Positions 1-9,594 of a stretch of 64,000 nucleotides of DNA are shown here, in pieces. How positions within the stretch are numbered: the stretch's first letter is position 1; each line of letters opens with the position of its first letter. Position numbers and translations under genes: made by a program. The DNA is taken from contig CM067550.1 in assembly GCA_034509755.1 (NCBI GenBank), positions 18,159,001 through 18,223,000 of the forward strand. The letters run 5' to 3'. Below the pieces are notes generated by a model. The model saw only the letters and a list, made by a program, of their open reading frames with translations. It was not told the DNA's origin and did not search any database. This DNA comes from Anisodus tanguticus (Eukaryota > Streptophyta > Magnoliopsida > Solanales > Solanaceae).

Positions 1-345
1 GAGAGGACTCCCCGTCTTGAAATCCTTCACAGAGAAACCAAATGGATCAAATTAAATAGATACGGAATTGTCAATGGTGAATTTACGGACAGATGCTAAA
101 TTTTTAATCAATTTGGGGAATATAGGGTATTTTCCAAGATAAGGGGTGGATGGGGGGGGGGGGAGACAAAGTTTATGACCATAACCACGGATTGAAACAG
201 AATTACCATTACCAACAATTATGCCACGAGAGTTGCTCAAATTGGAATAAGAGGAGAGAGTACCTGAATCAGATGTCATATGGATAGTGGCACCGGTGTC
301 CATATATCAATTTGGGTCCGGAGAATTTAATACAAGCGTGTGCAT
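1..345 (-). pseudogene. Copia A protease region
   Basis: This is the retropepsin-type aspartic protease segment of the polyprotein. The catalytic triplet is intact in MDTGATIHMTSD (near 303), followed by SNSRGIIVGNGN and IRGYGH, the usual spacing for Copia proteases. The codon two residues before the MDTGA block reads TGA where B and F have tryptophan. A G-run at 156-166 accompanies a frame change after GYGHK. The continuation toward integrase (VRKFTIDNSVSI) runs to the window edge. Confidence 0.8.
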
Positions 346-573
346 TGCAGCTTCGATGTCGGTTGATGTGGAGGCCACTGCGTGATGGACCTGCGGGGAT
401 CGAGGCCCAAGTACCCCTACTTGCTGCTTCGGCCCAGAGAGATTACCGTAAGTGGGCCACTGCATGTTGGGCCTCAGCTATTGCTGGCCAGCCCACTGCC
501 AGTGAGGCTGCATCACTGGGCTGCCACTGTTTGGCTCAAACTGTAGGGCCCACTGCCACTGCATAGGGTCCCA

Positions 574-1420
574 CTACGGGGCCCAAAACTGTTGTTGCCG
601 CTGACTGCCCCGAGGGACACCACTGTTCCGGCTGCTGCCATTGTTGCCGCCGCGATTCTTGCTATTATTTTTCTTATTTCCTCCCTTTTTGCCGCCACCG
701 TTGTTGCGGTTTTGGCCCGAGTTGTTGGAACCAGTGGGATGAACAGTGGACTCGGTCATCATGACCACGGGACTAACACCCGGTAGCCACCTTTTTAGCC
801 ATGCCTGCTTCTTCGAGTGTAAGCATAGAACGAGCATGATAAAATTGCGGAAGATGATTGCTTTGACGAAGAAGCGTGTCAATACCACTATAGGCCTCGG
901 AGAGGCCTGAAACCATTTGGAGAACCAAACGATCATTCAAAATCGGCGCGCCAACGTTGCGGAGTTGGTCTGCCAATTCCTTCAATCTTTTACAATAAGC
1001 CGAAACGTGAGGGAAATCTTCCATATTGACGTGGGAGAAATCCTGCTCAAGAGTAACAACTCTAGAATTTTGATTATCTTGGAATATATCACGTAGTCTA
1101 TCCCAAGTCTCTTGCGTCGTAGCGTCAGGTTCAATAATCGTTTGCAAAAGATCGGTAGAAATTGTGAAATATATCCACTGAAAGACGGTGGCATCAAGAG
1201 TCGTCTATAACTTAGGATCATCCTCGCATCGTGGCACCTCCGTATCCTCAGGAGCTGCGGGGATTATGTGATGGATGACTTGATGCAAGCGTGCATGAAT
1301 TTTGAACAGTTCGAGCCACGTCGCATATTGGACGTTTTCTATTTCAAGAACAAGAGAGATATTATTCTTGATGTTATAAATTGTAAGGGCAGGATGAAAC
1401 GTGTTCCGTGATGTACACAT
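574..1420 (-). pseudogene. Copia A gag (UBN2-type)
   Basis: This is the structural Gag polyprotein segment that would form the particle. Translation starts at 1420 (MCTSRNTF) and gives the N-terminal gag part, then a stop (TAG where B has TGG) at about 1208. The same frame then resumes with the long helical domain containing TIIEPDATTQETWDRL, FSHVNMEDFPHVSAYCKRL and LADQLRNVGAP. The C-terminus is a Gly/Asn/Lys-rich tail (NNGGGKKGGNKKNN) after a frameshift. No CCHC zinc knuckle is visible; basic Gly/Asn repeats stand in its place, as in B, C and F. The family assignment comes from internal similarity to B, C and F plus their pol domains. The premature stop and frame change make it non-functional. 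Confidence 0.85.
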
Positions 1421-1587
1421 ATTGATAGAACAATATGTGATTGAGGGATTTGGAAGAAAATTTTGGGAAGAAAAAGAAACACCGCCGCGGCACGGAAACC
1501 GAGGGAAGGGAAGGCTCGAAAACCGAGGGGAGGGAAGGCTCGGAAACCGAGAGAAGTTGGACGGAATTTTGTGGTGAAAAATAGTAA

Positions 1588-1605
1588 CCTAGACTTCTGA
1601 TACTA
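1588..1605 (-). other. Primer-binding site of Copia A
   Basis: Immediately inside the LTR the minus strand reads TAGTATCAGAAGTCTAGG. This is one change from the TGGTATCAGAAGTCTAGG of element B and close to the initiator-Met tRNA complement (TGGTATCAGAGC) usual for plant Copia elements. Confidence 0.75.
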
Positions 1606-1916
1606 TGAAATAAATAATCTCTTGATTATTTTCATTAATTGAAAGAGTATATATACAATTTACATATTTCCATAATAGGAGAATCATATTCATATTCTAC
1701 TCCTAAAACCTTATTGTACTTGGACACTAACTATACAATTATGGTAATATAAATATTATGGTAAGTATAGAATACTAATTACACCACAATATTACCTAAA
1801 CTATGAGACTAAAACCTTACCTAAACTATATACCATATACACGGCAATTCAACCAAACCGAGAGCCAAATATACATAATATACACATGTACATGTGTATA
1901 TTATGTATATTTAACA
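1606..1916 (-). repeat. 5' LTR of Copia A
   Basis: In element orientation the repeat runs from TGTTAAATATAC to TTTCA and is followed directly by a primer-binding site. The R/U5 half resembles the LTRs of B (22356-22678) and C (39306-39524): an AT-rich stretch with TATATATAC, then ATTAATGAAAATAATCAAG. The U3 half is unrelated to theirs. A perfect 46-bp palindrome occupies 1867-1912, four bases from the outer LTR end. Confidence 0.85.
1867..1912. repeat. 46-bp perfect palindrome at the LTR tip
   Basis: The 46 bases are identical to their own reverse complement, centred on CATGTACATG, with arms made of TATAC and ATATTATG words. There is no spacer, so the segment could extrude as a cruciform or fold as RNA. 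It lies at the start of U3 of element A. Confidence 0.95.
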
Positions 1917-1933
1917 CATATATATAAACAAAA

Positions 1934-2671
1934 TTACCTCTTTTGAACTCTCATCCAATGCTCAAGTTTGCGTGTATATCCATCATTTCTCCATTTTTGC
2001 AAGTCAATAACCATGACTCCAGTATTAAAATAACACGGAGTTCTATTCTCAAACGTGTTCGAAAATGTCGGATGTAACCAAAACTTATGGGTAAAATAAT
2101 GAGTAAAATTAGCATGACAATATTCAGGTGCACCTAATACACGCTCATTAAGTTCAATATTCCATAACTTCGCCACGTCATCAACAACAATGAGATCCGA
2201 ATCAAGGTAAATAATCCGATTTACCGTTACCGGAAGTAAATCGGCGAGGTAAATCCGAGCGTAATTTAACGGTTGATCAAGTGCACGACGGATCGAGGAG
2301 GAGATTAAGTGACGGACTAATGTAGGGTTAAAGTGATATAAGTTGTAATTAAGGTAAGGGAAAGTTGATGTAATTGTTTTGTTGAGGTTATTGAAGTGCC
2401 GGCGAACGGCGAGGAAGTGGAAAAAGGTGTTTTCCGGGCAAGTTGCATGTTGTATAACGGAAAGTAGGCCGGCGATTGATCCGCGGAGGTAAGGTGATGA
2501 GTAATCGAGAGTCATTGCTATGTGAATAGTTGAATTTGAGCAGTTTTTGCCGTTACGGAATGCCGGTGCTTCCAGGAATTTTGGTGTGTCGGCGGCGTAG
2601 GTCGGAGGGTGGAGAATGAAAATGAGGAAGAGGAGGAGGATTGTGGTTATGAGGTCACTTTCCCGCGACAT
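1934..2671 (-). CDS. GATL: Galacturonosyltransferase-like (GATL) family-8 glycosyltransferase, 3' end missing
   Basis: GATL proteins are Golgi glycosyltransferases of CAZy family 8 involved in pectin and xylan synthesis. The 245-residue frame begins MSRESDL with a hydrophobic signal/anchor (about residues 8-26, TTILLLFLIFILHPPTYA). The GT8 fold follows: HIAMTLDYSSPYLRGSIAG, CPENTFFHFL, a run of potential N-glycosylation sites, LNYARIYLADLLP, the metal-binding DxD in YLDSDLIVVDD, then APEYCHANFT and CYFNTGVMVIDL. It ends at MRVQKR followed by TAA. Family members run to about 350 residues, so the C-terminal third, including the His/Gly/Lys-Pro-Trp region, is absent. The end is AG/GTAATTTT, a good splice donor shape, and the LTR of Copia A begins 18 bp further. 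Either the element truncated the gene or it sits in an intron with the last exon outside the window. Most known GATL genes lack introns, which favours truncation. Confidence 0.88.
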   Translation of the reverse strand: MSRESDLITTILLLFLIFILHPPTYAADTPKFLEAPAFRNGKNCSNSTIHIAMTLDYSSPYLRGSIAGLLSVIQHATCPENTFFHFLAVRRHFNNLNKTITSTFPYLNYNLYHFNPTLVRHLISSSIRRALDQPLNYARIYLADLLPVTVNRIIYLDSDLIVVDDVAKLWNIELNERVLGAPEYCHANFTHYFTHKFWLHPTFSNTFENRTPCYFNTGVMVIDLQKWRNDGYTRKLEHWMRVQKR

Positions 2672-3207
2672 TGCGGCGGCGATGACGGCGGCGATGGTGG
2701 CGGTGGAAATGTTTATGAGTGGAAATGAGAGAGAGAATAAAAGGCTAAAAATGGGGTTTTATTATGCTTTGGGAAACAGAAGGAAGAAAGAATAAATGTG
2801 TGTGTAAAGTGACCGTTGAGCCCATTGTATTAAATATGATAGATGTTTCTTATGAGTAATTTCTTCATTTATTTTTCTCTATTTAGAGAATAATTAAATT
2901 TGATTTTTTTCTTTTAAGGAGTCAAAGTTATAAAAAGGGCTTACAAATAAAAACAATAAACAAAAGACAAAAAAAGTTAACCGTTAAATGAGTTTTTTGC
3001 TCTGGCTTTTCAAAAACCGATTATAAATTAGTTAGTACTTTAGTATACGTCGATATTTATTGGATATAATCTTGTACTGAAAGAGAACTTTAAAAGGGTA
3101 ATTTAACAATTCAGATGCTATACGTTCAATTTTTCAAAACGGTTAGTTTTGATATTGACGTGTTTAAAGAGTTCTTCGGAAGGATAGTTTTACAAATTTG
3201 AATGTTA
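2672..3207. other. Upstream region of the GATL gene
   Basis: This holds the probable leader and promoter of the minus-strand GATL frame. The leader next to the ATG is rich in CCG/CCA triplets (2672-2705), followed by pyrimidine-rich sequence on the minus strand (2715-2760). The rest is AT-rich. I cannot assign a TATA box with confidence. Confidence 0.5.
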
Positions 3208-3401
3208 CTACCTCCGTCCTAATTTATACGTGATCATTTGACTTGACACGAAGTTTGAAAAAGATAAAAAGAATTTTGAAATATGTAATTTAAAATAAGT
3301 CTTGTATAAATGTGTGATTATAAATCATTTTATAAAGTTAAATTATTTATAAATATAGAAAGATGAAAATTTGTTCCAGATAAATTGGGACAAAGAAAAT
3401 A
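3208..3401. mobile_element. Stowaway-like MITE
   Basis: The left end CTACCTCCGTCC follows TA, and the degenerate right end ATTGGGACAAAGAAAA precedes TA. The length is about 194 bp with no coding capacity. The termini match the CTCCCTCCGTCC class seen in other copies in this window. Confidence 0.7.
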
Positions 3402-3651
3402 TAAGTTAAATCATAATACACAAATTTGGATTTCATTGGTGTGTTAGAACATTAAAAATGTCTAAAGTTTTCTTGCTTCTAGTACTATTTGAACACAAAT
3501 AATGTCTAATTATATGACAGCATACAAGTTAAATAGAATGTCTCCAAAATGACTAGTTTTGATATTGATATATTTAAAAAGGGTGTTCGAAACGGTAATT
3601 TGTCAAATTAGATACTAGCTATAAGTTAAGTTGTAATGCACAAATTTGAAT
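3402..3651. repeat. Diverged duplicated unit
   Basis: Sequence at 3402-3535 (an ATAAGTTAAATCATAATACACAA-like start, then CTTGCTTCTAGTACTATTTGAAC) recurs at 4713-4806 as a diverged copy. Sequence at 3545-3650 resembles 3140-3203 (GTTTTGATATTGA and CAAATTTGAATG). This looks like an old tandem duplication later split by the MITE and the LINE. Confidence 0.5.
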
Positions 3652-4718
3652 GTTGATGATGTGCTTAGCATTGACTGTATTGACGAGTCATATTCAAGAG
3701 GAGGTGTCATGGTACATGTTATTTACAGACGATATTGTATTGATCGATGAGACACGGTGTGGAGTGAACGCAAGGTTGGAGGTCTGGAGACAGACACTTG
3801 AATCGAAAGGCTTCAAATTGAGTAAGACGAAGACTGAGTACATGGAGTGCAAGTTCAGTGAGGTGACGAGTGACGCTGATGAGGAAGTGATGTTGGACTC
3901 ACAAGTCGCCCCGAGGACAGATAGTTTCAAGTACACGGGGACTATAATTCAAGGTAATGGAGGCTCGCTTCTTGTGCCATGTGTGATAAGAAGGTGTCAC
4001 CAGGACTTAAAGGTAAGTTTTACATAGTAGTGGTTAGACCGACGATGTTGTATGGGGCAGAGTGTTGGCCAGTCAAGAACTCTCATATCCTGAAGATGAA
4101 AGTTGCGGAAATGAGGATGTTGAGATGGATGTGTGGGCTAAGTAAGAGAGATATGGTCAAGAATGAAGAGAGTCGGGATAGCGTGGGAGTAGCTTCTGTG
4201 GCTAATAAGATGAGGGAGGCGAGACTGAAAAGGATAGGACATGTCCATAGGAGAGGCACATGCACTCTAGTTTGGAGGTGTGAAAGGTTGAAAGAGAGAT
4301 AGAGATCGACGGAAGAAGTATTGGAAAGAGGTGATCATGCAGGATATGATAAGCCTTCACCTTACCGAGGACATGACCCTAGATAGGAAGGTGTGGAGGT
4401 CGAGAATTAGGGTAGAAGACTAGTAATAGGAGTAGTGTTATCTTACTTCCTTGTTGGATCAGTATTGTTTCTGTCATTCTCTTGTATTTTTATTTTATTG
4501 TTTGCATATTTCTTATTCTTTGTTTTCTATTACTACTTGTTGTCTCTTCTATTTTAATTTTCTTGCTATCGGATTTTGTTTCTGCTTTACTTGAGCCGAT
4601 GATCTATCGAAAATAGCTTCTCTACCTGCCAAGAATGTAGTAAGGTCTGCGTATATTCTACCATCTTAAGACTTCACTCGTGGGATAACACTGAGTATGT
4701 TGTTGTTGATGATGTGCT
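3652..4718 (+). mobile_element. 5'-truncated RTE-type LINE with target duplication
   Basis: A non-LTR retrotransposon fragment of about 1.04 kb is bounded by GTTGATGATGTGCT at 3652-3665 and again at 4705-4718. The last GTT may belong to the TTG-type tail. It contains the end of the reverse transcriptase and its C-terminal region. The 3' UTR ends in the segment beginning GAGCCGATGATCTATCG and finishes TATGTTGTTGTTG. Truncation at the 5' end with a target duplication is the normal product of target-primed reverse transcription. Confidence 0.88.
3666..4440 (+). pseudogene. RTE LINE reverse transcriptase, C-terminal part
   Basis: The reverse transcriptase would copy the LINE transcript at the nicked target. 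The first block (to 4027) holds the polymerase active-site motif in WYMLFTDDIVLIDETR, then VWRQTLESKGFKLSKTKTEY. After a frameshift and a short deletion near 3960-3985 the second block (3979-4302) continues with KGKFYIVVVRPTMLYGAECW and EMRMLRWMCG, typical of RTE and related LINEs. A third stretch (about 4300-4425) still matches in another frame. The endonuclease and the start of the polymerase are missing. At least two frame changes make it non-functional. Confidence 0.85.
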
Positions 4719-5070
4719 ATAAGTTATAACATAAGATATCTAAGTTTTTTCATTGCTTCTAATACTATGTGAACAAAAAATGAATGTCTAGTATGGTAGC
4801 ATATAACTATTGGTAAGTACAAAAATTAGAAGGATAATCTTGGTGGTGTTCGCCTCAATTTTTGATTTTTTTTTTAATATCTTTTAAAATTTGATTCGAA
4901 ACCCTTCGTAATCTTCAACTAATTATGCATTTCAATATAATTATTGGAAGTAAGCGTTATTTTACTTCAGTAATATATGTTTTTAGCAACACTAACAAAT
5001 AACTTAACTTGTTTCAGTTTTTAATTAACATGGAGAGTATGCTAAATTAGTTCATTAAACTAAAATAATA
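4719..5070. other. Non-coding spacer
   Basis: AT-rich sequence. The first 90 bp are the second copy of the diverged duplicated unit seen at 3402-3535. Nothing else is recognisable. Confidence 0.5.
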
Positions 5071-5328
5071 CTCCCTTTGTCCCAATGTATGTGTTCATTT
5101 TTTAAGATTCAAATTATATTAACTTTGACTAACATTCTCAAATTTATTTTTTTATCAAATTGACATGAAAAAAATTGCAACATACAGTACATTCTTCATA
5201 TAGTTTTTCTATATTTAAATTTAAATTTTAAATATTAAATTAGTCTGATTTAATTTAATATAAAAAATTAGTCAAAATAAGCTTTCAATAAGTAAAAAAT
5301 GTCACATAAATTAAGACAGAACGAGTAG
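5071..5328. mobile_element. Stowaway-like MITE
   Basis: The left end CTCCCTTTGTCCCAATGTATGTG and the right end CACATAAATTAAGACAGAACGAGTAG are inverted and flanked by TA on both sides. No coding capacity. Confidence 0.8.
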
Positions 5329-6229
5329 TAAACAAGAATGATATTTACACTATCAAATTACTACAAGGATATATCTGAAATTTCACCGTATTCAAGTTTA
5401 CGGATAATGGGCCCCTGGGTTATCCGGATATGAATGGTGCCAGGTTGTAATGGCGCGTATATGTGCTTGTTTGATAGTGATTTGTATCTGATAAATAAAA
5501 CAGAAATCATGTGGTGTTAGGCGGTTTCACGGGCTTCTTTTGTGAGCCCGTACACAATCCTTAACCCATTATAGCCAAAATCTAACGGCATAGATTGCAT
5601 TTAACAAAGTGCCTCAATATCTGCCCGTTGAATTTGAGCATGTTAAAATAGTTATTGATCTGTTTAATTTTGAACGAATTATATAAATTATATTTTGTCA
5701 CTTTTAGCTATAAGTATAAAGATTCAATTTTTTTTGTTGAGTTCCAACTTTGGGACCCTATCACCTAATCGTTCAAACTTCAAGCATGTGGTCTTAAATT
5801 CAATCATTATGGTTTCGATTTCAAGCTACTGCAACAGAAAAAAGAGGCAGTAACTGTAAGATCAGTTTGATGTAATTTTCGCACGACTTGACGGCTAAAA
5901 TCATATATATGTTTCAAAAATTATATCCCAAAGTTTGAATTGTGTATTTTAAACTTCAATACTTTGTCTCCTAGCTTCTGTATTATGAAAGTTCAATTGT
6001 TGTGGTTTCGAGTTCAATTTGTAGCAGCATTAATGACCGATTTGATGTAACTTTTTTAACAATTCGAAAATCAAAAGGGGACATATATTTCTAAACTTGA
6101 TCTCTAATAATATCCTTGATTGGAATTTGAGATTTCTCTAATATCTATCTTCAACATAGTTATCCTAAGCAGCGATAGAAATCTAACCGTCATTATCCAA
6201 TGTAGACAATTTAGCAACGCAACAACTTC
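5329..6229. other. Non-coding spacer
   Basis: No open frame of note and no recognisable element in this stretch. Several short repeated words (CGATTTGATGTAAC, TTCAATTGTTGTGGTTTCG) at 5800-6060 suggest an old internal duplication. Confidence 0.4.
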
Positions 6230-6414
6230 ACATAAATCCCCATGAATTTTGTTAAATATATGGTATCCTGTGATATATATATATGGTATATCACGGTTTT
6301 GGTTAAGTTTTGTCCATAATTAGAATTGTATCCTTGTACAAGTAGAATATGGTTTTTGTGATTAGAATAGAAATAAGATTTTTCTATTCTGAAAATTGTA
6401 AATTGTATATATAC
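6230..6414 (+). repeat. Copia LTR fragment (lineage 1)
   Basis: The stretch TTGTACAAGTAGAATATGG, AGAATAGAAATAAGATTTTT and ATTGTAAATTGTATATATACTC matches the R region of the B and C LTRs in order. The upstream part has the inverted words GTGATATA and TATATCAC (6270-6296), as in the B LTR. It stops abruptly at 6414 against hAT transposase sequence, and the LTR 3' end and any internal region are missing. Confidence 0.7.
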
Positions 6415-7079
6415 TCTGCCCTCCACCGCAATTAATTTTGTCATATTTTTCCTATATTTATTTTTATCATCTTTAGGACCAAAATATCCTCCGTCGTTGG
6501 GTTAATTTGACCATGTACTAGGTCGGGGACACTATGTGAACCTTGTCCCGACTCAGATGGCATTGGCACACCCAATTTTTTATCCTGGTATTGATTCCAC
6601 CTAGATGTGTGCTCGCCTTGTACATGTCTCAATAAACCTCCTGTCCCACCTTGACCTTTTCAGGTTTTAAATTTATAAACATTTTTACAAATTTTACATC
6701 TAGCTAGTTGATTCTCTTGGTCCCTGTCAAAAAAAATATCATGCATCTGATTTTAATTTTCATTTTGTGGGGCCTCGATTCATACTAGGGGGAATAGGAG
6801 GCATTCCAGTTTCAGGCTGAGACTCAGTCTGAGCCTGAGGTTGAGGTGCACTAGTGGGTGTGTCATATATATTATCATCTAAATTAAAGTCTGATTCATC
6901 TACTTCATCATCTAATGGTATATCATAAAAAAAAAAGCAGTTTCATCAATTTGACCGAAATCAATCAAATCATCGGGAATAGGAATAAGATTACTAGAAG
7001 AAGTATCATTACCCTTGTTAGCCCTACTAGAAGAAGCACCCTTACGCTTACCCCTAATCATATGTTTCAATCCTTCCAT
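6415..7079 (-). pseudogene. hAT transposase N-terminus with BED zinc finger
   Basis: The transposase would bind and cut hAT termini. Translation from the ATG at 7079 gives MEGLKHMIRGKRKGASSS, a basic N-terminus, then an acidic stretch (IPLDDEVDESDFNLDD) reached only after a one-base slip in the T10 run at 6927-6936. A Pro/Gln stretch (SAPQPQAQTESQPE) ends at PPIPPSMNRG. After further breaks comes the BED finger, with Cys pair CKIC (about 6692), GGTGGLLRH and the His pair in RHVQGEH (about 6620). The last recognisable residues are MTKLIAVEGR before the LTR junction. Degenerate and non-functional. Confidence 0.65.
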
Positions 7080-7690
7080 TATAATTATGCAAATAAATAA
7101 TTAAAGTAAATGAAATTAAGTAACAATAATAATTTAAAGAAGGTACCAAACGTCGACGTGTAATCGAGGTTGAAAATTGAAACTTTGCTCGATGGATGAT
7201 CCTCAAGCTAGTTGCCAACTTCACTCCAATTTTTTAACTTTGATATAATATTCAATAGTAGGAAGATTTGTAGAATTGTAGAGAGATAAATTGAGAGATT
7301 AGAGAGATGGTACGAAGATTTGTGATCAAAATGAGTTATTTATAGTTGAAAAATATGGTTAAAGTGTAAATATATTAATTTAGGGGTTAAAAATAAATAT
7401 TAAGGGGGTAGGAGGGGTTTATGGGGTGAGGGGAGCAAAAATGGATGCTATAGCCGTTGCACAACGACCAAAATTGAAATTTGACCATTGTTGCAACGGT
7501 TATTTTTATAAAGGAGGAGGGGGACGGGTAGGGTCGGGATCGGGACGGGTGGGACGAACCCAGGCCCCGTCCCGAGTTCGAACCCCGATAATTTTTTTTT
7601 AAATTTTGGTTGATCGGGACGGGCCGGGTATCAGAGCCAGACCGGATTGGGATCGGGCCGGGTCGGTCCACCGGACAACCCATCATTAAA
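6415..7690 (-). mobile_element. hAT transposon fragment, 5' part
   Basis: On the minus strand a GC-rich subterminal region (7500-7680, repeated GGGTCGGGAC and CGGGCCGGGT words) is followed by the start of a transposase with a BED-type zinc finger. The transposase stops at 6415, where a Copia LTR fragment is joined. The GC-rich repeated end and BED-finger protein are characteristic of hAT elements. The catalytic region and the other terminus are missing. Confidence 0.7.
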
Positions 7691-8487
7691 TTGGTTCAGA
7701 GCTGAGTGTGGATTACAACGTCAACACAGCCTGGCGGATTTGGATAGAATAGAATCTCAAAGTGGAAACTAATATTACACTTTTCAAATATTTACAGAAA
7801 GTTAGTATTTACAAATATTGAAGTAGTAGTATTTATGAACATAACCTGCTTTATATTTCAATTTTCATAGAAATAATGAAACTAATGATTATTGAAAAAC
7901 TGTTTTTCTCTAACTACGACTTTTAAGTATTTATAAAAGAAGTGTAACTTTAAAGATTATGATCTATAGTACGTAGTTTTTAAGAATGTAATATCTTATT
8001 AAAAAAGGAAAACAACGTCTAAATTCACACGGAAACTCAAGTTTGTAGAAGATACCTAAATTTCGATTTTCACCTTGTAATTTTTTAACCCGTTTACCCT
8101 TCCCCTCTCCACTGTATATAATTGTAATTTAAAAGAATTGTCAATCCTTTACAAATCCCGCTATTCATTTTGGGACAGATCGAGTGGAAAGATTTAAATT
8201 TTAAATATCATTGTTATAACGTATTTACCTATGCTAAATTTTAGGAAACAAAAAAATGAATTATTATTAATGCATTGACTATTTGTGCAGAGCTGTTGGA
8301 TGTTTTGTTCAGATTTGCGGTGGGAGTAAATGATATATTATTAGTCACTTTTCTATATTTCAATACGCTCTCTGAATTTCAATACTATTGTCGGTCACTT
8401 TTCTATATTCCAAATTTCTTGTGCTTCTGAGGTACGTATTAATTATTGAAGCAGGGTTTCATGTAGACACCAAAAATTGTTGATATA
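7691..8487. other. Non-coding spacer
   Basis: AT-rich sequence with no coding signal or element that I can name. Confidence 0.5.
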
Positions 8488-8756
8488 CTCCTCCTTCTCA
8501 AATTATTTATCATTTTTTTAATTTATATATATCTTAAAAAAATTAATTAAGAGAGATATTTAATTTATTTTACTCTTATTTATATCTACGTTATATTTTC
8601 TTTCTATTAAATATTTATTATATTTATGTGTCATTTTCATTAATGACAAAGAGTAAAATAAAATAAAAATTAATTATATCTTAAACTTCTAAAACGACAC
8701 TCAATTTGAGATAACTATTTTTAATAACTACAATAAATAATTTGAGACAGATGGAG
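8488..8756. mobile_element. Stowaway-like MITE
   Basis: The left end CTCCTCCTTCTCAAATTATT and right end AATAATTTGAGACAGATGGAG are inverted and flanked by TA. It is the same subfamily as 16378-16653 and 34093-34367, whose interiors also contain GAGAGATATTTAATTT-like and TTCATTAATGACAA words. Confidence 0.85.
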
Positions 8757-9167
8757 TAATAACTAACGGGCAGTTTGGTTAGTTTACAGAGTTAATAATT
8801 AAAAACACATTTGAAGTATAGTCTTTTTCGAAATTCACATCCTAACTATCATTTGTTCCGTATTCCTATTCGAACTATCACCGTCTGTGTATTAAAACAC
8901 ACCTCAAAGCTGATTAGGACAACTATTAGTTGTTCCTTTTTCTTATATGAACTATCACCTAGGTGTGTTTTAATACATATAGATGATATTTTGATAGTTC
9001 ATGTAGGAATGGAACAAGTGATGTTAAGGTGTAAAACTCGTAAAAAATGATAATTCAATTGTTTTTTGACCATTATTCTAGATTAAATGATGCAAGTATT
9101 ATAAGAAAAATATATTAATTATGGATTTCATTATTAAATATTAAGGATTATCTTTTTACTTTAGTAG
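8757..9167. other. Non-coding spacer with small inverted words
   Basis: Sequence at 8840-9010 contains paired words (CGAACTATCACC / ATAGTTCATG and TTAAAACACACCT / AGGTGTGTTTTAA), suggesting a degenerate small foldback element. No gene. Confidence 0.4.
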
Positions 9168-9594
9168 TATTGGTCCACGAAGTAAGGTGTTTGAGGCATG
9201 GAAATGTGGTGTGGGACAAATCTACCACATCGGTGGGAATAGGAAGAATTGCTCTCCATATAAGTCTCTAAAATGGTAAAGGGTTTGGGACCCCAAGGGG
9301 TATCCCATGTGTTTAAAGGAGGGAGGACCTAGATGTGCTTGGGTTCAAGGCTAAGCCCACACGCGCGCCGCCGCCGCCGCCCGTCCCGTCCGGTCTCGGG
9401 CTTGGGCTCGGGTCACAGGTCGTGGCTGTGGGCTGTGGGGACTTTCTGATATTATCTTTTTGGACCCCAAATTGCTTAATATTTACAGTTTGGTCCCCAG
9501 AGTTTCTGGAAAGTTGGTTTTGGGGTGACAGACCGTTGGACTGTGTTTTGGAGCATTAACCAGCCATTACTTGGCTGATTAACTCCTCCATTAA
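9168..9594 (+). repeat. Inverted LTR fragment, left arm of a foldback
   Basis: This plus-oriented piece of the H/G LTR runs from TATTGGTCCACGAAGTAAGG to TTGGCTGATTAACTCC. It is the reverse complement of 9969-10389 apart from small indels. The arms are about 427 and 421 bp with a 374-bp loop. The left arm lacks about 20 bp present in the right arm (GGCAGAGTTTTCTGCC region). Confidence 0.9.

Larger units (their letters stand above)
1..1916 (-). mobile_element. Copia element A (lineage 1), 5' half
   Basis: The minus strand reads, in order, a 311-bp LTR (1916 to 1606), a primer-binding site, gag, and the aspartic protease region running off the window at base 1. The protein order (gag, protease) and the sequence match Copia elements B and C elsewhere in the window, so this is a Ty1/copia retrotransposon. 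The 3' half lies outside. Gag and the protease region each carry a stop where B reads tryptophan, so the copy is dead. Its LTR starts 18 bp from the end of the neighbouring GATL frame. Confidence 0.9.

Noticed and set aside
7387..7686. Minus-strand Pro/Gly/Arg-rich 99-codon frame
   Set aside because: Falls in the GC-rich subterminal repeat of the hAT fragment upstream of the transposase start; no domain.
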